Below are positions 57,700-64,000 of a stretch of DNA of 64,000 nucleotides, piece by piece (the stretch's first letter is position 1; each line of letters starts with the position of its first letter). Under the pieces are notes generated by a model. The model had not been told where the DNA came from. It made no database searches and saw only the letters and a list, made by a program, of their open reading frames with translations. A program made the translations under genes and the position numbers. This DNA comes from an uncultured bacterium (GTDB lineage Bacteria > Actinomycetota > Coriobacteriia > Coriobacteriales > Coriobacteriaceae): assembly GCA_905215385.1 (NCBI GenBank), contig CAJMPY010000006.1:1-64000 (forward strand). The letters run 5' to 3'.

Positions 57700-58175
57700 C
57701 AGAACGGCACGTCCTCGTCGTAGAACTCGGACTGCGGGACCGCGGCGTAGGCCTGCTGGGCATTCCGCTGCGGCGCGGCCTGCGCCCGGGGCTGCACGGG
57801 CACCGTGTCCGCGAGGCTCTGCTGCGGCTGGGCCTGCGTCTGCCCCTCGCGGCGCACCATGACCTCGATCTCGTCGACGATAACCTCGAGCTTCGAGCGC
57901 TTCTGGCCGTCCTTCTCCCAGGAGCTGTAGCGCAGCTTGCCCTCGATGGCGACCTTCATCCCCTTGGCGAGGAAACGGCCAACGGCCTCGGCGCGGTTGC
58001 CGAACATCGTGCAGTCGACGAAGTTGGGGTAGTCCTCCCACTCGCCCGTTTGCGCGTTGCGGCGGCGGTCGTTTACCGCCACGCCAAAGGACAGGACCTG
58101 CGTCCCGCCGGCGGTGGCGCGCAGCTCGGGGTCGCGGGTCAGGTTGCCGCTGATGTTCACTCGGTTGATGCTCAC
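57699..58175 (-). CDS. ssb: Single-stranded DNA-binding protein
   Basis: A 158-aa phage SSB: OB fold (INRVNISGNLTRDPELRATA; GTQVLSFGVAVNDRRRNAQT; NFVDCTMFGNRAEAVGRFLA), a Gln/Pro/Ala-rich linker and the acidic tip FYDEDVPF, which recruits partner proteins. Start is GTG with GGAGG upstream. It belongs to the Bet recombination/replication operon. Confidence 0.94.
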   Translation of the reverse strand: MSINRVNISGNLTRDPELRATAGGTQVLSFGVAVNDRRRNAQTGEWEDYPNFVDCTMFGNRAEAVGRFLAKGMKVAIEGKLRYSSWEKDGQKRSKLEVIVDEIEVMVRREGQTQAQPQQSLADTVPVQPRAQAAPQRNAQQAYAAVPQSEFYDEDVPF

Positions 58176-58513
58176 TGCCCGTCCTCCTTCGCGGTCATGT
58201 TGTTCTTGATAAACGCGACAAGGCGCGGCCCCTGCATGTAGCCCAGGCCGCTCACACGGCGACCATCGGGGATGTCAAGCGCCTTGACGATCACCTTCGC
58301 CTTGACCGTGCCGATGCCCGGGAACGAGCGGGCGAACTCCTCGACCTTGAGCCTCTGCGCGATGGGCGCCTCGATGGCCGCCTCGGGCGGGATGTTGCCC
58401 GCCTTGCAGGCGGCCTTGAACGCGGCGCGCTCGCGGCGCGTGTGGACGGCCTTCGCCATCGCCTCCTTGCGCTGCTCCGGCGTTCGGAGCGGCGGCAGGT
58501 TCTTCTCCTCCAT
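58172..58513 (-). CDS. Actinobacterial integration host factor-like protein (mIHF)
   Basis: A 113-aa protein matching actinobacterial mIHF: an N-terminal helix (RTPEQRKEAMAKAVHTRRER), ARSFPGIGTVKAKVIVKALD and the DNA-binding RRVSGLGYMQGPRLVAFI segment. mIHF binds and bends DNA and stimulates phage integration in mycobacteria. A copy inside the phage recombination operon is notable; it could serve packaging, integration or replication. It overlaps ssb by 4 nt. Confidence 0.85.
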   Translation of the reverse strand: MEEKNLPPLRTPEQRKEAMAKAVHTRRERAAFKAACKAGNIPPEAAIEAPIAQRLKVEEFARSFPGIGTVKAKVIVKALDIPDGRRVSGLGYMQGPRLVAFIKNNMTAKEDGQ

Positions 58514-58516
58514 GTC

Positions 58517-59503
58517 CTACATCCTCTCGACGTATCCGTGAATGCCGTTGTCGACCATGACGGCCCTCACGCGGCGCAGCTCGTCCGCCGTGGCGCACTC
58601 GATGACCACGCGGTAGCCCCTCTGCGGTGCCGAGGCCGCATCCTCGGCCGCATCCGACTCGGGGCGCGACGGGACCACCCGCACGCACCTCGGCACGCCC
58701 AAGGGCGGTTCAGGCTCCTCGACGGGCATCGGCTCGGGGTCGGGCGGCAGCGGCGCGGGCTCCGGCTCGGGCTCCGGTGCGGGCGCCGTCGCCTGCTCGT
58801 AGGTCGACACGAGCGCGGCGGCCTTGGCGACCTCCTCGCGGTGCGCGGCTACAGCCGCCGCCACTTCGCCCGAGTCCATCGGCAGCGTCCTAGTCCACCA
58901 CGCCACGGCCCACGCCTTCTCGTCCTCGTCCGCGTAGTCGAGCCCGTTGACGAACTTGAACTGGTGCAGCAGCTCGCCCACGCGGCGCTCGATGATGTTC
59001 TTGGCCTTGACCTCGCCGAAGCTCGCGTTGAGCCACTTGTCGTCGGCGATGCGCTCGTAGGGCACCAGCGGCCCCATCTCGCCCGCGAGGTCGTAGTAGT
59101 GGCCCTCGAGCGCGGCGAGGCGGCGGGCCCTGCACTCGCCGTCGTATCGGTCGATTTCGGCCTTGTACTCATCGGAGAGCGCGTCGATGGGCGCCGTGAT
59201 CTCGCCGATGGTCTTGTCGAACGTCTTGAGCAGGTCGTTGTACTTCTTCTTCGCGGCCTTGCGCTGCGCCTCGATGGGCTTCTTCACGTCGTTGACCGCC
59301 GCGCGGTACTTCTTTGCCGCCTTGAAGTCCTCGTCCTTCTCGATGTGCTTGACGTCCACGTAGTCCGCCAGCTTCTCGTCCACGTTCTTCTTGAGCTTTG
59401 CCAGCTTGTCCTCGAGCGTGTCGTCGATGGCGAGCGACGCCACCAGCGTGTCGAAGTCCTCCTCGAGCGGCACGGCCTCGACCGCCAAAACCTCGTCTGC
59501 CAT
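58517..59503 (-). CDS. DUF1351 phage protein
   Basis: A 328-aa protein. An N-terminal coiled coil of DUF1351 type (EDKLAKLKKNVDEKLADYVD; YRAAVNDVKKPIEAQRKAAK; PIDALSDEYKAEIDRYDGEC) is followed by a helical domain with KWLNASFGEVKAKNIIERRV, a Pro/Glu linker, and a small C-terminal ACT-like segment (GYRVVIECATADELRRVRAV). DUF1351 genes commonly lie beside Bet/RecT annealing proteins and may be their exonuclease partner or regulator. Start ATG 59503 touches the Bet stop. Confidence 0.82.
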   Translation of the reverse strand: MADEVLAVEAVPLEEDFDTLVASLAIDDTLEDKLAKLKKNVDEKLADYVDVKHIEKDEDFKAAKKYRAAVNDVKKPIEAQRKAAKKKYNDLLKTFDKTIGEITAPIDALSDEYKAEIDRYDGECRARRLAALEGHYYDLAGEMGPLVPYERIADDKWLNASFGEVKAKNIIERRVGELLHQFKFVNGLDYADEDEKAWAVAWWTRTLPMDSGEVAAAVAAHREEVAKAAALVSTYEQATAPAPEPEPEPAPLPPDPEPMPVEEPEPPLGVPRCVRVVPSRPESDAAEDAASAPQRGYRVVIECATADELRRVRAVMVDNGIHGYVERM

Positions 59504-60402
59504 TAGAAGCCTCCCAGAAGGTCGTCGTCGGTCGCGTACTCGGCGGGCGCGGGCTCATAGACGAGCGCGGGCTCCGGCTCGGGGGCGGCGGGCTCGGGCT
59601 GCGCCTTGCGGGCCGCGATCTCCTCCTCCATCCACGAGGCCGCGCGGCGCGCCTGCATGAGCGTCATGTCGTGCATGGAGCCCGACGTGCAGCCCACGGC
59701 GGCGCAGATGGCAGCCATGGCCCCGGCGCTGTCGAGCCCAGTCGCCGCCATGAACGGCTTGAACAGCTCGCGCACGGGCTGCAGGTCGGCCACGGGCTCG
59801 ACGCTCTCGGCCTCGACGGTCTGAGAACCTGCGCGCATGTCGCGCTCGACCTTCTGGTCCATCTCCTCGCCCGTGTACATCCCGCCGAACTCGTCGGGGT
59901 AGGCAAGGCGCCACGCGCCGGCCTTGGCGCACTTCTCGATCATGACGCCCGGCATCTTCGCCCAGTTGCTCTTGCCGGTGCTGTAGTCGCTAAGCGCCAG
60001 CTCCACGTAGGCCGGCTCCTTGCCGTCCTTGAACTGCACCTCGGCCCAGCCGCCGAGCAGCTGCTCGCCCACCTGCTTGTAGACGGCGCTGCCGCGCTTC
60101 TTGACGATCTGCCCCTCGCGCATCACCACGACGCCGCTCTTGATGCCGCCGTAGCTCTCCTGGCGGTTGGCGCGGCGGTTGAAGACCTGATAGCTAGTGA
60201 TGATGCTCGCCGGGGCGTCCCTGTACTTCACCAGGTAGACCTCCTTGGTGAAGGGGTTCAGGTGCTGGCGGTTGCACAGCTCGATGCACAGCGCCAGCTC
60301 GCTTTCGGTCGCGTTCGGGCACAGGCGCTCGCGAATGTCCTGCGAGGTGAACTTGACGGGCATGCCCGCATCGTCCTTGTACTCGATGATCCCGTTACTC
60401 AT
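59503..60402 (-). CDS. bet: Phage recombination protein Bet (RecT family)
   Basis: A 299-aa single-strand annealing protein. Core segments: ALCIELCNRQHLNPFTKEVY, IITSYQVFNRRANRQESYGG, KKRGSAVYKQVG, FGGMYTGEEMDQKVERDM. A Pro/Glu-rich C-terminus ends with TDDDLLGGF, an SSB-like tip. It anneals homologous strands during phage recombination and replication. Overlaps the upstream gene by 8 nt. Confidence 0.9.
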   Translation of the reverse strand: MSNGIIEYKDDAGMPVKFTSQDIRERLCPNATESELALCIELCNRQHLNPFTKEVYLVKYRDAPASIITSYQVFNRRANRQESYGGIKSGVVVMREGQIVKKRGSAVYKQVGEQLLGGWAEVQFKDGKEPAYVELALSDYSTGKSNWAKMPGVMIEKCAKAGAWRLAYPDEFGGMYTGEEMDQKVERDMRAGSQTVEAESVEPVADLQPVRELFKPFMAATGLDSAGAMAAICAAVGCTSGSMHDMTLMQARRAASWMEEEIAARKAQPEPAAPEPEPALVYEPAPAEYATDDDLLGGF

Positions 60403-60742
60403 TGATGGTCACCCCTTCGTCATTGATCTCGACCTTCTCGATGTCCACGCCCGCCAGCTCGGCGAACACGCCGCGTGGCCCGTCCAGCTTGTAGATGCGC
60501 TCCATGCGGCCGGCGCTGCCGACAATGGAGTCGTAGACCTCGGAGTCCTGCGAATCGGCTCCCAGCAGCTTCACGCTGTACAGAAGCCCGTAGGCGATAC
60601 CGCGCAGGCACGCTGGCTTCAGGCCCCTCTTCCCTATCTCGGCGCCATCCTCGTCTGCGAGGCAGATAAGGTTCGTGGCGAACTCGTCCAGCACTTCGAA
60701 CGCATCGCCACCGACTTGGACGTCTATGTGCATGTACTCCAT
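60395..60742 (-). CDS. Hypothetical early phage protein
   Basis: A 115-aa acidic protein (IDVQVGGDAFEVLDEFATNL; ACLRGIAYGLLYSVKLLGAD). No family recognised. It lies between RusA and Bet and overlaps Bet, so it probably belongs to the recombination module. Confidence 0.6.
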   Translation of the reverse strand: MEYMHIDVQVGGDAFEVLDEFATNLICLADEDGAEIGKRGLKPACLRGIAYGLLYSVKLLGADSQDSEVYDSIVGSAGRMERIYKLDGPRGVFAELAGVDIEKVEINDEGVTINE

Positions 60743-60745
60743 TGC

Positions 60746-61216
60746 TTAATCTCCGTTTCTCTTCTTCTCCATGGTGCCTGCGAACCAGCCGCGGTAGACC
60801 CGTATGTCCATGTGCGGCTCGATGCCGCGCATTCGGGGCCACTTGACGACATGGAGCTCGACCACCTGGTTGTCGTCACCCCAGACCGCCCCGTTCATCC
60901 CGTCCAGCACCAGCTTGGCTATGTTGTCCGCGTCCGGCTTGAACGTGTAAGGCTCCGACGTGATGCTCTTCGGCCTCGACTCCGGCAGCGGGCCGTACGC
61001 GTCGATGCGTACCGCGACGGGGACCCTGAACGGGAACAGCATCCCCTTGAGACCCGGGTACGCCTCCCGCATGGCCTTGAGCGCCGCGTCGCGGATGGCG
61101 GCCTCGTTGCGGATGGTCTCGGTGGGCGTGTACATCCGCGCGTGGCGTCGGTCGAGCCTGTGGCGAAGCTTGCCGGCCACGAACGGGACGGTGAACGCGA
61201 AGTTCCTTCCGATCAC
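60746..61216 (-). CDS. rusA: RusA-family Holliday junction resolvase
   Basis: A 156-aa RusA-like endonuclease: VPFVAGKLRHRLDRRHARMY, YTPTETIRNEAAIRDA, and the acidic catalytic segment KPDADNIAKLVLDGMNGAVW followed by GDDNQVVELHVVK. It resolves Holliday junctions during phage recombination. The GTG start overlaps the TGA of the upstream micro-gene (GTGA), implying translational coupling. Confidence 0.88.
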   Translation of the reverse strand: MIGRNFAFTVPFVAGKLRHRLDRRHARMYTPTETIRNEAAIRDAALKAMREAYPGLKGMLFPFRVPVAVRIDAYGPLPESRPKSITSEPYTFKPDADNIAKLVLDGMNGAVWGDDNQVVELHVVKWPRMRGIEPHMDIRVYRGWFAGTMEKKRNGD

Positions 61217-61353
61217 AGCATCGACCCCATTCCGAGCACGACGCGGATGCCGTCCGCCGCAAGCAGCATCGCCCGCAGGACGTTGGGCATGAGGGCGTAC
61301 ACCGCGAACAGGAGCGCGATGTACCCAGCGCACCTAAGCAGCTTCGATGCCAT
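61213..61353 (-). CDS. 46-aa membrane peptide upstream of rusA
   Basis: A short gene read from the sequence: MASKLLRCAGYIALLFAVYA, LMPNVLRAMLLAADGIRVVL, GMGSML. One or two membrane segments. GAGGAGGG precedes the ATG, which overlaps the end of the HTH gene by 20 nt; its stop overlaps the rusA GTG. Function unknown. Confidence 0.6.
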   Translation of the reverse strand: MASKLLRCAGYIALLFAVYALMPNVLRAMLLAADGIRVVLGMGSML

Positions 61354-61582
61354 GCGTTCCCTCCTCGATCCACTGCTCCACCCATTCTGGGCGCACCATG
61401 CGCCCCACCTTGCGCCCCTCGGGCAGCTGCGAGCGCAGGCGGCCCGCCTTGCACTCGATGCGCAGCGTGTCGTATGGCACCCCCGTCACCCTCGACGCCT
61501 CGCGCAGCGTGTACATCAGCTTGTGCCTGATGCCAAGCTCGTCGGCCATCTGCTGGAACGTTTTGGCTCTGCTAGAATCCAT
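61334..61582 (-). CDS. Excisionase/MerR-like HTH protein
   Basis: An 82-aa DNA-binding protein with an excisionase-type winged HTH (YTLREASRVTGVPYDTLRIE; CKAGRLRSQLPEGRKVGRMV; RPEWVEQWI). AAAGGAGG lies just before the ATG. It could be the excisionase or an early regulator. It heads the recombination/replication operon, after a 300-bp gene-free region. Confidence 0.78.
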   Translation of the reverse strand: MDSSRAKTFQQMADELGIRHKLMYTLREASRVTGVPYDTLRIECKAGRLRSQLPEGRKVGRMVRPEWVEQWIEEGTHGIEAA

Positions 61583-61887
61583 GAGTGACCTCCTTTCAGG
61601 TCAGGGAGCCGTCCCCGCTTTCCACACTGGGCGGCTCCTTTTTTGTCTTTCCGGGGCCTCGCCCCCGGCACGGCACCGGTTGGGAACGTCCCCGCGGATG
61701 GTTATTGGAGAGCCGCGGGGCAACGGTGCCGCCCCGGGAGCGGGGCCTGCGGGATGCCTGAGCGGCAATACCCGCGTGTCCGCGTGACGCACGCGGTAGG
61801 CTTCGGGCCATGATTAGGAGACATCTGACATACCGACCGAGGCACGCGAAGCCGGAGGCGCCCTTCAGGCGCGCCCTCCGGTCGGCG
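61583..61887. other. Gene-free, hairpin-rich region
   Basis: 305 bp without a credible gene. On the plus strand: a terminator-like GGAGCCG...CGGCTCC-T6 (61605-61644), CCGGGG/CCCCGG (61651-61668), and a nested structure (CGGCACCG/CGGTGCCG outside CCCCGCGG/CCGCGGGG, 61671-61731). It should contain the promoter for the leftward recombination operon and may encode a structured RNA. Confidence 0.55.
61605..61644 (+). terminator. Plus-strand terminator opposite to phage transcription
   Basis: GGAGCCG pairs with CGGCTCC across a 20-nt loop and is followed by six T residues on the plus strand. All nearby genes run leftward, so it implies an opposing short transcript or a barrier to readthrough. Confidence 0.6.
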
Positions 61888-62073
61888 CTAGCGCTTTTTG
61901 TGCGCTCCTCCCTCATCGGGACGCTCAGCTGGGCCGCGGGCTTCATCCCCGGCATCCCGGGACTCTTTGCGCAGATAGCGCTTCAGCTCCTTGACTCGCT
62001 CATCGATCAGATGCAGCTTGAGGATGATCGCGAAGCACCACGAGGCTAGGCACCAGAACCCCCAGTCCCCCAT
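61888..62073 (-). CDS. 61-aa membrane-anchored phage protein
   Basis: MGDWGFWCLASWCFAIILKL then HLIDERVKELKRYLRKESRD: one N-terminal membrane segment and a charged helical tail. The ATG overlaps the stop of the previous gene (TGATG). Possibly a superinfection-exclusion or membrane-tether peptide (inference). Confidence 0.6.
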   Translation of the reverse strand: MGDWGFWCLASWCFAIILKLHLIDERVKELKRYLRKESRDAGDEARGPAERPDEGGAHKKR

Positions 62074-62354
62074 CACTGATCGCCGCCCAGGTAGACTTCC
62101 TCTAGGCCGGGCATGTAGACGAGCGAGTTGCCCAGCGTGAAGTAGACTTGCCCGTACAGGGCGAACGTCACGGGCGAGGCGATGTAGTACTCGGTCCCGT
62201 CGAACTCGCCCAGCTTCTCGGTGCCCTTCTCCAAAATCTTGATGTGCTGCTCGTCAGTGAAGCCGAACGTCTGCGAGATACGGAATACGGCACTCTTGTC
62301 GGTCTCGACGTAGGAGCCGTCGACAAGCTCGAAGTCGTAACGAACCCTCTTCAT
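62073..62354 (-). CDS. Hypothetical early phage protein, paralogue A
   Basis: A 93-aa protein (YVETDKSAVFRISQTFGFTD; LGEFDGTEYYIASPVTFALY). It shares the pattern ETxxSxVxRIxxxFGFxD and GTxYYxxxxVxF with the gene at 62700, so the two are ancient duplicates. Function unknown. Confidence 0.65.
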   Translation of the reverse strand: MKRVRYDFELVDGSYVETDKSAVFRISQTFGFTDEQHIKILEKGTEKLGEFDGTEYYIASPVTFALYGQVYFTLGNSLVYMPGLEEVYLGGDQ

Positions 62355-62356
62355 CG

Positions 62357-62689
62357 CTACTCACGCCCCTTCTGAAGCTGGTACATGACCCACTCGCCCG
62401 CAGCGAGGCCCACCTCAACCGGCTGGATGCCGGGGTCGATGGCGTCGGCGGTGTTCATGCAGACCGTGCGCTGGACGTAGGCCATGACCGCCTCGCCGCG
62501 CAGCAGCCCGAGCAGACGGCCGCGGGCGTCGAGGAACGACTCGAAGGCCTCGCGGTGCCAGCCGCCGCCGGCGTCGCACCAGCAGACGATGGCCTCGACG
62601 CCCGCGAAGCCCTGCGGGCACTCGATCTCGAAGGACTTCCCGCGCGCCTCGTACCTGATGTTTTCGTGGCGCATCTTCACGTCTCCCAT
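62357..62689 (-). CDS. Hypothetical early phage protein
   Basis: A 110-aa protein (IRYEARGKSFEIECPQGFAG; AIVCWCDAGGGWHREAFESF; VGLAAGEWVMYQLQKGRE). No family recognised. The first ATG has AGGGAGGGCGAC directly upstream, the same leader as the gene at 62981; a second ATG five codons in is possible. Confidence 0.6.
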   Translation of the reverse strand: MGDVKMRHENIRYEARGKSFEIECPQGFAGVEAIVCWCDAGGGWHREAFESFLDARGRLLGLLRGEAVMAYVQRTVCMNTADAIDPGIQPVEVGLAAGEWVMYQLQKGRE

Positions 62690-62699
62690 GTCGCCCTCC

Positions 62700-62981
62700 C
62701 TAGCGCTCGTCGAGAACCGGGTCGCGGACCAGGTTCTCGAAGTCGGTCGACCAGCCGATGCCGTTGGCGGTGAAGCGCACGGAGGTGTGCACGTAGTAGC
62801 GCGTGCCCGCGATCTCGGCGCTGTCGAGGTCGCTCTCGACCATGCTCACGGCCCAGTCAGAGAAGCCGAACAGGTGGCAGATGCGGTTCACCACCGACTC
62901 CGTCGTCTCGCACATGGCGCCGTCGAGGTCCTCGTTCTGCTTGAAGACGACGTGGTAGGGGTAGTTCTTCTTGGTGTTCAT
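62700..62981 (-). CDS. Hypothetical early phage protein, paralogue B
   Basis: A 93-aa protein (MCETTESVVNRICHLFGFSD; AEIAGTRYYVHTSVRFTANG), paralogous to the gene at 62073. GGGAGGGCGAC precedes the ATG 62981. Function unknown. Confidence 0.65.
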   Translation of the reverse strand: MNTKKNYPYHVVFKQNEDLDGAMCETTESVVNRICHLFGFSDWAVSMVESDLDSAEIAGTRYYVHTSVRFTANGIGWSTDFENLVRDPVLDER

Positions 62982-62992
62982 GTCGCCCTCCC

Positions 62993-63103
62993 CTACAGCT
63001 CGAAGTCGGAAAAGTCGCGGGCCTCGGCGGGCTCGGCCTCGACCGTGATGGCCTCGGGGACGTTCCAGCCGCCCAGCTCGATGTCGATGTAGTTCTCGTT
63101 CAT
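62993..63103 (-). CDS. 36-aa acidic peptide
   Basis: MNENYIDIELGGWNVPEAIT then VEAEPAEARDFSDFEL. GGAGAG precedes the ATG. Strongly acidic and short; it is the first small gene after the Cro-like gene, where anti-repressor or inhibitor peptides are often found. Function unknown. Confidence 0.5.
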   Translation of the reverse strand: MNENYIDIELGGWNVPEAITVEAEPAEARDFSDFEL

Positions 63104-63125
63104 GGTTCTCTCCGTTTCGTTTGCA

Positions 63126-63142
63126 CCCTAATTTACTTAGGG
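63126..63142. promoter_or_regulatory. Palindromic box CCCTAA-N5-TTAGGG
   Basis: A 6-bp half-site palindrome overlapping the 3' end of the Cro-like gene. The same CCTAA-N5-TTAGG palindrome lies inside the CI-like gene at 63582-63596, and half-sites (CCTAA at 63356, TTAGG at 63422 and 63442) lie in the divergent promoter region. Candidate phage operators. Confidence 0.55.
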
Positions 63143-63336
63143 TCGATACCCAAAAAAATATTGCCGTCAATGCCGAAGTGCTTACCTAGTTTGTCAGCCA
63201 TCGTAGCCGTAAGCTTGTCCGCTTGTGCATCCTCGATGGCTGTAAGCGTCGGCTCGGTAACTCCCAAAGCTGCGGCGATTTCCTTTTTCTGGAATCGCTT
63301 GGCCCCCGCTTCTCGAAACTCCTTAAGGTTCTGCAT
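63133..63336 (-). CDS. Cro-like XRE-family repressor
   Basis: A 67-aa HTH protein (KRFQKKEIAAALGVTEPTLT; AIEDAQADKLTATMADKLGK). AAAGGAGG precedes the ATG. Divergent from the CI-like gene at 63454 across a 117-bp operator region; its position and small size suggest the Cro role, opening the leftward early operon. Confidence 0.78.
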   Translation of the reverse strand: MQNLKEFREAGAKRFQKKEIAAALGVTEPTLTAIEDAQADKLTATMADKLGKHFGIDGNIFLGIDPK

Positions 63337-63453
63337 CCGTTCCTCCTTTCGTTGACCTAATCATAATCTAATTTGGGTCGAACCACAATTACTTTTTTCT
63401 TTAAACCAAAATTATTTTTGCTTAGGATAAAAGCGACCCAGTTAGGAGGCACT
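63337..63453. promoter_or_regulatory. Divergent cro/cI-like promoter-operator region
   Basis: 117 AT-rich bp in a GC-rich phage, between divergent repressor genes. Contains half-sites of the CCTAA/TTAGG motif and should hold both promoters. Exact -10/-35 boxes cannot be assigned with confidence. Confidence 0.65.
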
Positions 63454-64000
63454 ATGGAATTTGGTGAGAAGCTTCGGTCGCTACGCATAAAAGCAGGATT
63501 GACCCAGCTAGACATCGCCGAAAAGCTCGACGTGTCAGCAGCGGCCATCGGAGCATGGGAAAACGGTCGGGCAAAGCCTCGCCTAACCAAGTTAGGGCAG
63601 CTTGCCGAACTTCTTGGAACGAGCGCAGCCGACCTAATGGGAGAGACCCCGGAGCCCGTGCGCCCCAACGGCGCCCAGTACGTGACTCTGCCCGTGCTCG
63701 TCGCCGGGCACGCAGGCGAGTTCACCGATGAATTCGGTCCCGACGAGGTCGCTGACGTGCCGATCTCAGTCCTCGAGCGCGTCAACGATCCGGACGCCTA
63801 CCTCATGCGCGTGCGCGGCTCATGCATGAATCGCAGGTTTGCCGACGGCGAGAACGCACTACTCTCCCCCAGGTGCGAACCGCGCAACGGCGACGCCGTG
63901 GCGGCCGAGTACAACGGCGAGATGATCCTTAGAAGCTACTACCGCGGGGCGTCGACCCTCGTGCTGTCGCCGGACAGCTACGAGGACGGCTACACCGACA
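63454..64000 (+). CDS. CI-like repressor, XRE HTH + S24 domain (partial, runs off the window)
   Basis: 182 codons are visible. The N-terminal HTH (LRIKAGLTQLDIAEKLDVSA; AAIGAWENGRAKPRLTKLGQ) is joined by a linker to a LexA/S24-like domain (LMRVRGSCMNRRFADGENAL; RNGDAVAAEYNGEMILRSYY). The usual catalytic GDSM is GSCM here and the usual Lys is replaced in EMILRSYY, so self-cleavage may be lost or altered. AGGAGG lies before the ATG. The only rightward gene of the phage; integrase and the right attachment site should lie beyond. Confidence 0.85.
   Translation, partial: MEFGEKLRSLRIKAGLTQLDIAEKLDVSAAAIGAWENGRAKPRLTKLGQLAELLGTSAADLMGETPEPVRPNGAQYVTLPVLVAGHAGEFTDEFGPDEVADVPISVLERVNDPDAYLMRVRGSCMNRRFADGENALLSPRCEPRNGDAVAAEYNGEMILRSYYRGASTLVLSPDSYEDGYTD

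Noticed and set aside
61810..62049. 79-codon rightward open frame
   Set aside because: Overlaps a better leftward gene with overlapping start/stop; no family and wrong direction for the phage.

Overview
The window looks like a Coriobacteriia (Collinsella-like) gut actinobacterium carrying a large prophage. This is judged from high GC, GTG and TTG starts, gene content typical of that group, and a phage-borne homologue of actinobacterial integration host factor (mIHF). The species is an inference; no rRNA or tRNA gene was seen in the window.

Bases 1-30.3 kb are chromosomal. From the left: a HAD phosphatase; a DeoR-type sugar regulator next to an unusual sugar-isomerase/PTS EIIBC fusion; a 3' fragment of a wecA/tagO-type glycosyltransferase; trpS; a second HAD phosphatase; an O6-methylguanine methyltransferase-like gene; a membrane protein; an MFS exporter; an SPFH protein with an Arc-like partner; and two paralogous HTH-plus-membrane regulators, the second cut off. 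After these come a cysteine desulfidase family gene (cyuA/UPF0597), rpiB, ndk, an argG - micro-ORF - argH arginine cluster, another Cof-type HAD phosphatase, polA, an M18 aminopeptidase, yaaA, an anchored hypothetical protein, and a TPP-riboswitch-controlled thiC followed by thiD. Two places (about 4.30 kb and about 14.0 kb) look like rearrangement or assembly junctions, because genes stop abruptly there against unrelated sequence.

Bases ~30.4-64 kb are a siphophage-type prophage. All genes but the last run leftward, and the prophage continues past the right edge. From right to left: a divergent repressor pair; small early genes; a HTH/excisionase-like gene, RusA, Bet/RecT, DUF1351, mIHF-like protein, SSB and a DUF6291-like replication protein; a chain of overlapping small zinc-ribbon and HTH genes; terS, terL and portal; a diversity-generating retroelement (DGR); a MuF minor head protein with a JAMM-like C-terminus and a small acidic follower gene; HK97-gp10-like protein, scaffold, P22-like capsid protein, connectors and major tail protein; G/GT tail chaperones with a -1 frameshift; tape measure, FnIII and carbohydrate-binding-like tail proteins; then holin, secreted amidase and a 29-residue DUF3789-like peptide next to thiD.

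The most striking system is the DGR. It has a reverse transcriptase, a 107-bp template repeat and a 107-bp variable repeat at the 3' end of a 545-aa protein gene. The repeats differ at 16 positions, 15 of them template adenines on the coding strand. The cassette lies between portal and MuF, in the head module rather than the tail module, so the diversified protein may be displayed on the virion head (inference). Several genes too short for ordinary ORF calling were recovered by reading the minus strand directly.
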